DNA from: DATDXN01 sp035289305
Lineage (GTDB): Bacteria > Patescibacteriota > Microgenomatia > UBA1406 > HO2-37-13b
Reading direction: 5' to 3'
DNA: 22,335 nucleotides
NCBI GenBank assembly: GCA_035289305.1
Contig: DATDXN010000019.1
Span: 1-22,335 of the forward strand
The notes below the pieces were generated by a model, which saw only the letters and a list, made by a program, of their open reading frames with translations, made no database searches and was not told the origin of the DNA. Below are positions 20,688 to 22,335 of the stretch, in pieces (the first letter of the stretch is position 1; every line of letters begins with the position of its first letter). Position numbers and translations under genes: made by a program.

Positions 20688-21962
20688 TCAACCATTATTT
20701 TTTAAAACATTTTCCAGCGCGTCTAAAGAATGTTTAAGTTTTTCATACCTTTCTGCAAAAGTAATTCTTAAAATGGGGGGTGTGGAATTATATCCATATC
20801 CACTTCCTGGCATAATTAACGTGCCTTGCTTCATAAGCTCCTCTGCAAGTAATAGATCACTCCCCTCGTAATCTATGTATACAGTCAAATTTATACAAGC
20901 ATCGCGTGGATAAATAGCATTGACGTGTGGCATATTTAACAACCTATCAGTTACATACTTTTCTTTTTCGAGTAACTCCTTCCATTTAGATTCAAACAAA
21001 TCTTTTCCAGTTTGTAACTTTTCTTTTTCTTTATCCATCAGAGTAATAAGCGCGGTATTTGCTGCGCGTGGAGCATTGCCCATTATTCCACTCATTCTTC
21101 CTACAATACCACCTATCCTATTGCCGAGTAATTTTGGATGAGCAATAATCCATCCCACTCTATATTCTGCTAAAGCGTATCGTTTTGCTGCGCTATCTAC
21201 TCTTACAACCTGTGGCGATTGTATCCATGGCCCATAACAGAGCTCTGTAGTAGCTCGCAAAGGAAAAAAGTTCTGAAGTTCATCTATAAAAATATAAAAT
21301 CCATACTCCTCTGCCTTTTCTACTAACTTTTCTAAAACTGGCGTGGGAAAGTACTTACCATCAGGATTGTTAGGGTTGGTAATGATAATAACACTTGGTT
21401 TTGTTTTGAGAATCTCCTCGATATCCTCCATTGATAATGGTATATGACTTGAGTTTGGTTTAACAAAATCATATGCTATTACCTCAATACCAAGCGATTG
21501 AATAGGGTAGTAAAACATTTGATAAAGCGTAGGACCTATTACTACTACCCTTCTTTTCTTAAGCGTACCTTGTTTAAACTGCAACACTTCTTCAAGAGCA
21601 AACTCTAAAGAGGCCCATGCTCCAGGCATCATTGCAATCCATTCTAAAGTATACTCTGTGCCATGACGCACATTTTCAACATCACTTATCTTCTCCCGAA
21701 GAATATAATCCCCTTTTTCTGGACCGTAAGCATAAGAGTGGCTGTCTCTTTTATATGCCAATAGTTCTATAATTTCAGAAGGCAATAGGTCTTGTGGTCT
21801 GACAAAAGCTCCTCTATCAAGCGAGCTTTTAATAACACCTCTTTTAACGTATTTATGCAGTAAATCATGGTACTCACAGAAATAACTTACAGCTTTTATA
21901 ATATCCTCTTGCTCTCTCTTAAAAAATTTATACTCGGGTTGTGTTAAGGATTGTTCTTGCAT
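20688..21962 (-). CDS. PLP-dependent aminotransferase (fold type I, class I/II)
   Basis: 424 aa. Seen: SYAYGPEKGDYILREKIS (substrate-gate region), MMPGAWASLEFALEEVL, ITNPNNPDGKYFPTPVLEKL with the conserved Asn-Pro-x-x-Pro type motif, FYIFIDELQNFFPL with the Asp that holds the pyridine nitrogen, and RVDSAAKRYALAEYRVGWII with the Schiff-base Lys and following Arg. The C-terminal Arg is in PPILRITFAERYE. The substrate amino acid cannot be told. It is the first gene of the operon with the thiolase, from the promoter at 22029-22057. Codon use looks more AT-rich than in the core genes by eye, suggesting a foreign origin. Confidence 0.88.
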   Translation of the reverse strand: MQEQSLTQPEYKFFKREQEDIIKAVSYFCEYHDLLHKYVKRGVIKSSLDRGAFVRPQDLLPSEIIELLAYKRDSHSYAYGPEKGDYILREKISDVENVRHGTEYTLEWIAMMPGAWASLEFALEEVLQFKQGTLKKRRVVVIGPTLYQMFYYPIQSLGIEVIAYDFVKPNSSHIPLSMEDIEEILKTKPSVIIITNPNNPDGKYFPTPVLEKLVEKAEEYGFYIFIDELQNFFPLRATTELCYGPWIQSPQVVRVDSAAKRYALAEYRVGWIIAHPKLLGNRIGGIVGRMSGIMGNAPRAANTALITLMDKEKEKLQTGKDLFESKWKELLEKEKYVTDRLLNMPHVNAIYPRDACINLTVYIDYEGSDLLLAEELMKQGTLIMPGSGYGYNSTPPILRITFAERYEKLKHSLDALENVLKNNG

Positions 21963-21976
21963 AACAGTAATGGAAA

Positions 21977-21997
21977 CCTCGGAGCAAGCTCACGAGG
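21977..21997 (-). repeat. Hairpin in the aminotransferase leader
   Basis: CCTCG-GAGC-AA-GCTC-A-CGAGG folds into a 9-bp stem with one bulged base; weaker pairing extends it on both sides. It is about 15 nt before the ATG, so it would lie over the ribosome entry site. It also resembles REP-type hairpins found as dispersed repeats. Confidence 0.5.
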
Positions 21998-22028
21998 AAT
22001 AACCTAATTTTAAGGATAAACCACTGAA

Positions 22029-22057
22029 ATTGTAGCAAAAAATCGGTACATGTACAA
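22029..22057 (-). promoter_or_regulatory. Promoter of the aminotransferase-thiolase operon
   Basis: On the minus strand, -35 TTGTAC (22057-22052), 17-nt spacer and -10 TACAAT (22034-22029) with an upstream TG (extended -10). The palindrome GTACATGTAC (22046-22055) overlaps the -35 and could be an operator. The leader is about 60 nt. Confidence 0.6.
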
Positions 22058-22165
22058 CTTCAGAAAACTATGAGGAAATGAACGGTTTATTCAAAAAGTC
22101 GGAACGAACCCCAAATTTTTGGACAAATCCATTTCCTTTTCTTTTTGCCCGCCGTGGGATTTTAT

Positions 22166-22216
22166 GGCTTTGCGCAAGGCGCAAAGCCCGAATGCCGAGC
22201 GGCGAAGCCGCGAGGC
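22166..22216. repeat. Two GC-rich hairpins on the 3' side of tRNA-Ala
   Basis: GGCTTTGCGC-AAG-GCGCAAAGCC (22166-22188) is a perfect 10-bp stem. GCC-GA-GCGGC-GAA-GCCGC-GA-GGC (22194-22216) is a second stem with a symmetrical internal GA/GA. They lie 32-82 nt past the tRNA 3' end (minus strand). They could end the tRNA transcript, though no T-tract follows directly. Confidence 0.65.
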
Positions 22217-22247
22217 AATCCTTTCCCAAAACGGCGAAAGTTGCGAT

Positions 22248-22321
22248 TGGTGGACCTACGGGGGATCGAACCCCGACCCCGGCCATGCCATGGCCGTGTA
22301 ATGCCATTTTACTATAGGCCC
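22248..22321 (-). tRNA. tRNA-Ala(GGC)
   Basis: Full cloverleaf with encoded CCA on the minus strand. The acceptor stem GGGCCTA/TAGGTCC carries the G3:U70 wobble pair, the identity element for alanine. The D-arm is GTAA/TTAC with GG in the loop. The anticodon stem CGGCC/GGCCG encloses ATGGCAT, anticodon GGC. The T-arm is CGGGG-TTCGATC-CCCCG. Confidence 0.95.
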
Positions 22322-22335
22322 TCTTTGCCCTCACT

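Larger units (their letters stand above)
21963..22247. other. Non-coding region between the aminotransferase gene and tRNA-Ala
   Basis: Holds the aminotransferase leader with a hairpin (21977-21997), its promoter (22029-22057) and two GC-rich hairpins on the 3' side of tRNA-Ala (22166-22216). Open frames here run through the antisense of the tRNA and show no family similarity. Confidence 0.6.

Noticed and set aside
22068..22334. Open frames on both strands covering tRNA-Ala, with translations such as GDRTPTPAMPWP
   Set aside because: They are read through a clear tRNA and its hairpins; such peptides are a known annotation artefact of tRNA antisense.
1..22335. Alternative genetic code with TGA as an amino acid
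   Set aside because: TGA ends recA, the thiolase partner aminotransferase and several other genes at family-typical lengths.

Overview
The window looks like chromosomal DNA from a Candidate Phyla Radiation bacterium (Patescibacteria, probably Parcubacteria/Paceibacteria). This is inferred from the mix of genes: a chromosomal PrgI/TraC/VirB4 set, a VirB2-like pilin fused to a lytic-transglycosylase-like domain, a DUF5667 protein, many short membrane-anchored proteins of unknown role, compact spacing with convergent gene ends that overlap, and decayed recombinases beside tRNA genes. TGA is used as a stop throughout, so this is not a code-25 lineage. No rRNA or CRISPR array is present.

Layout. 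Positions 1-73 hold the tail of a probable transposase. Positions 244-1230 carry a strong promoter and two small exported or anchored proteins. Positions 1233-4477 (minus strand) hold a CofE-like ligase, a DUF5667 protein, HU and a ribonuclease Y that lacks its usual membrane anchor. Next come recA (minus) and tRNA-Pro(GGG) (plus), with a 5'-truncated large serine recombinase running antisense into the tRNA 3' end. Positions 6654-9336 (minus) form a likely operon of trxB, the pilin/transglycosylase fusion and a small anchored protein. Positions 9414-12161 hold a HIT hydrolase, an alkyltransferase-family protein, a DUF4340 protein, a membrane protein and a PIN-domain RNA ligase partner. Positions 12206-15399 (plus) are the PrgI-TraC-VirB4 operon. 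It converges on dnaN-dnaA (minus).

The gap upstream of dnaA (17958-18063) has three perfect DnaA boxes in 43 bp, and the dnaA-dnaN gap has another, so this is very probably the replication origin. Beyond it lie an acylphosphatase and a cupredoxin-like protein. From about 18.9 kb to the end the DNA looks like an accessory island: an internally deleted IS481-like transposase, a possible HicA fragment, an operon of a PLP aminotransferase and a thiolase with its own promoter, and tRNA-Ala(GGC).

The main systems are the origin with dnaA/dnaN, the type IV secretion-like ATPase, PrgI and pilin proteins, and a thiol-redox and nucleic-acid maintenance set (TrxB, RecA, RNase Y, HU, alkyltransferase). 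Several genes (trxB, the PIN gene, the DUF5667 gene, dnaA) have a -10 element only 7-8 nt before the ATG, which suggests leaderless mRNAs, while HU and the cupredoxin gene carry strong Shine-Dalgarno sequences.
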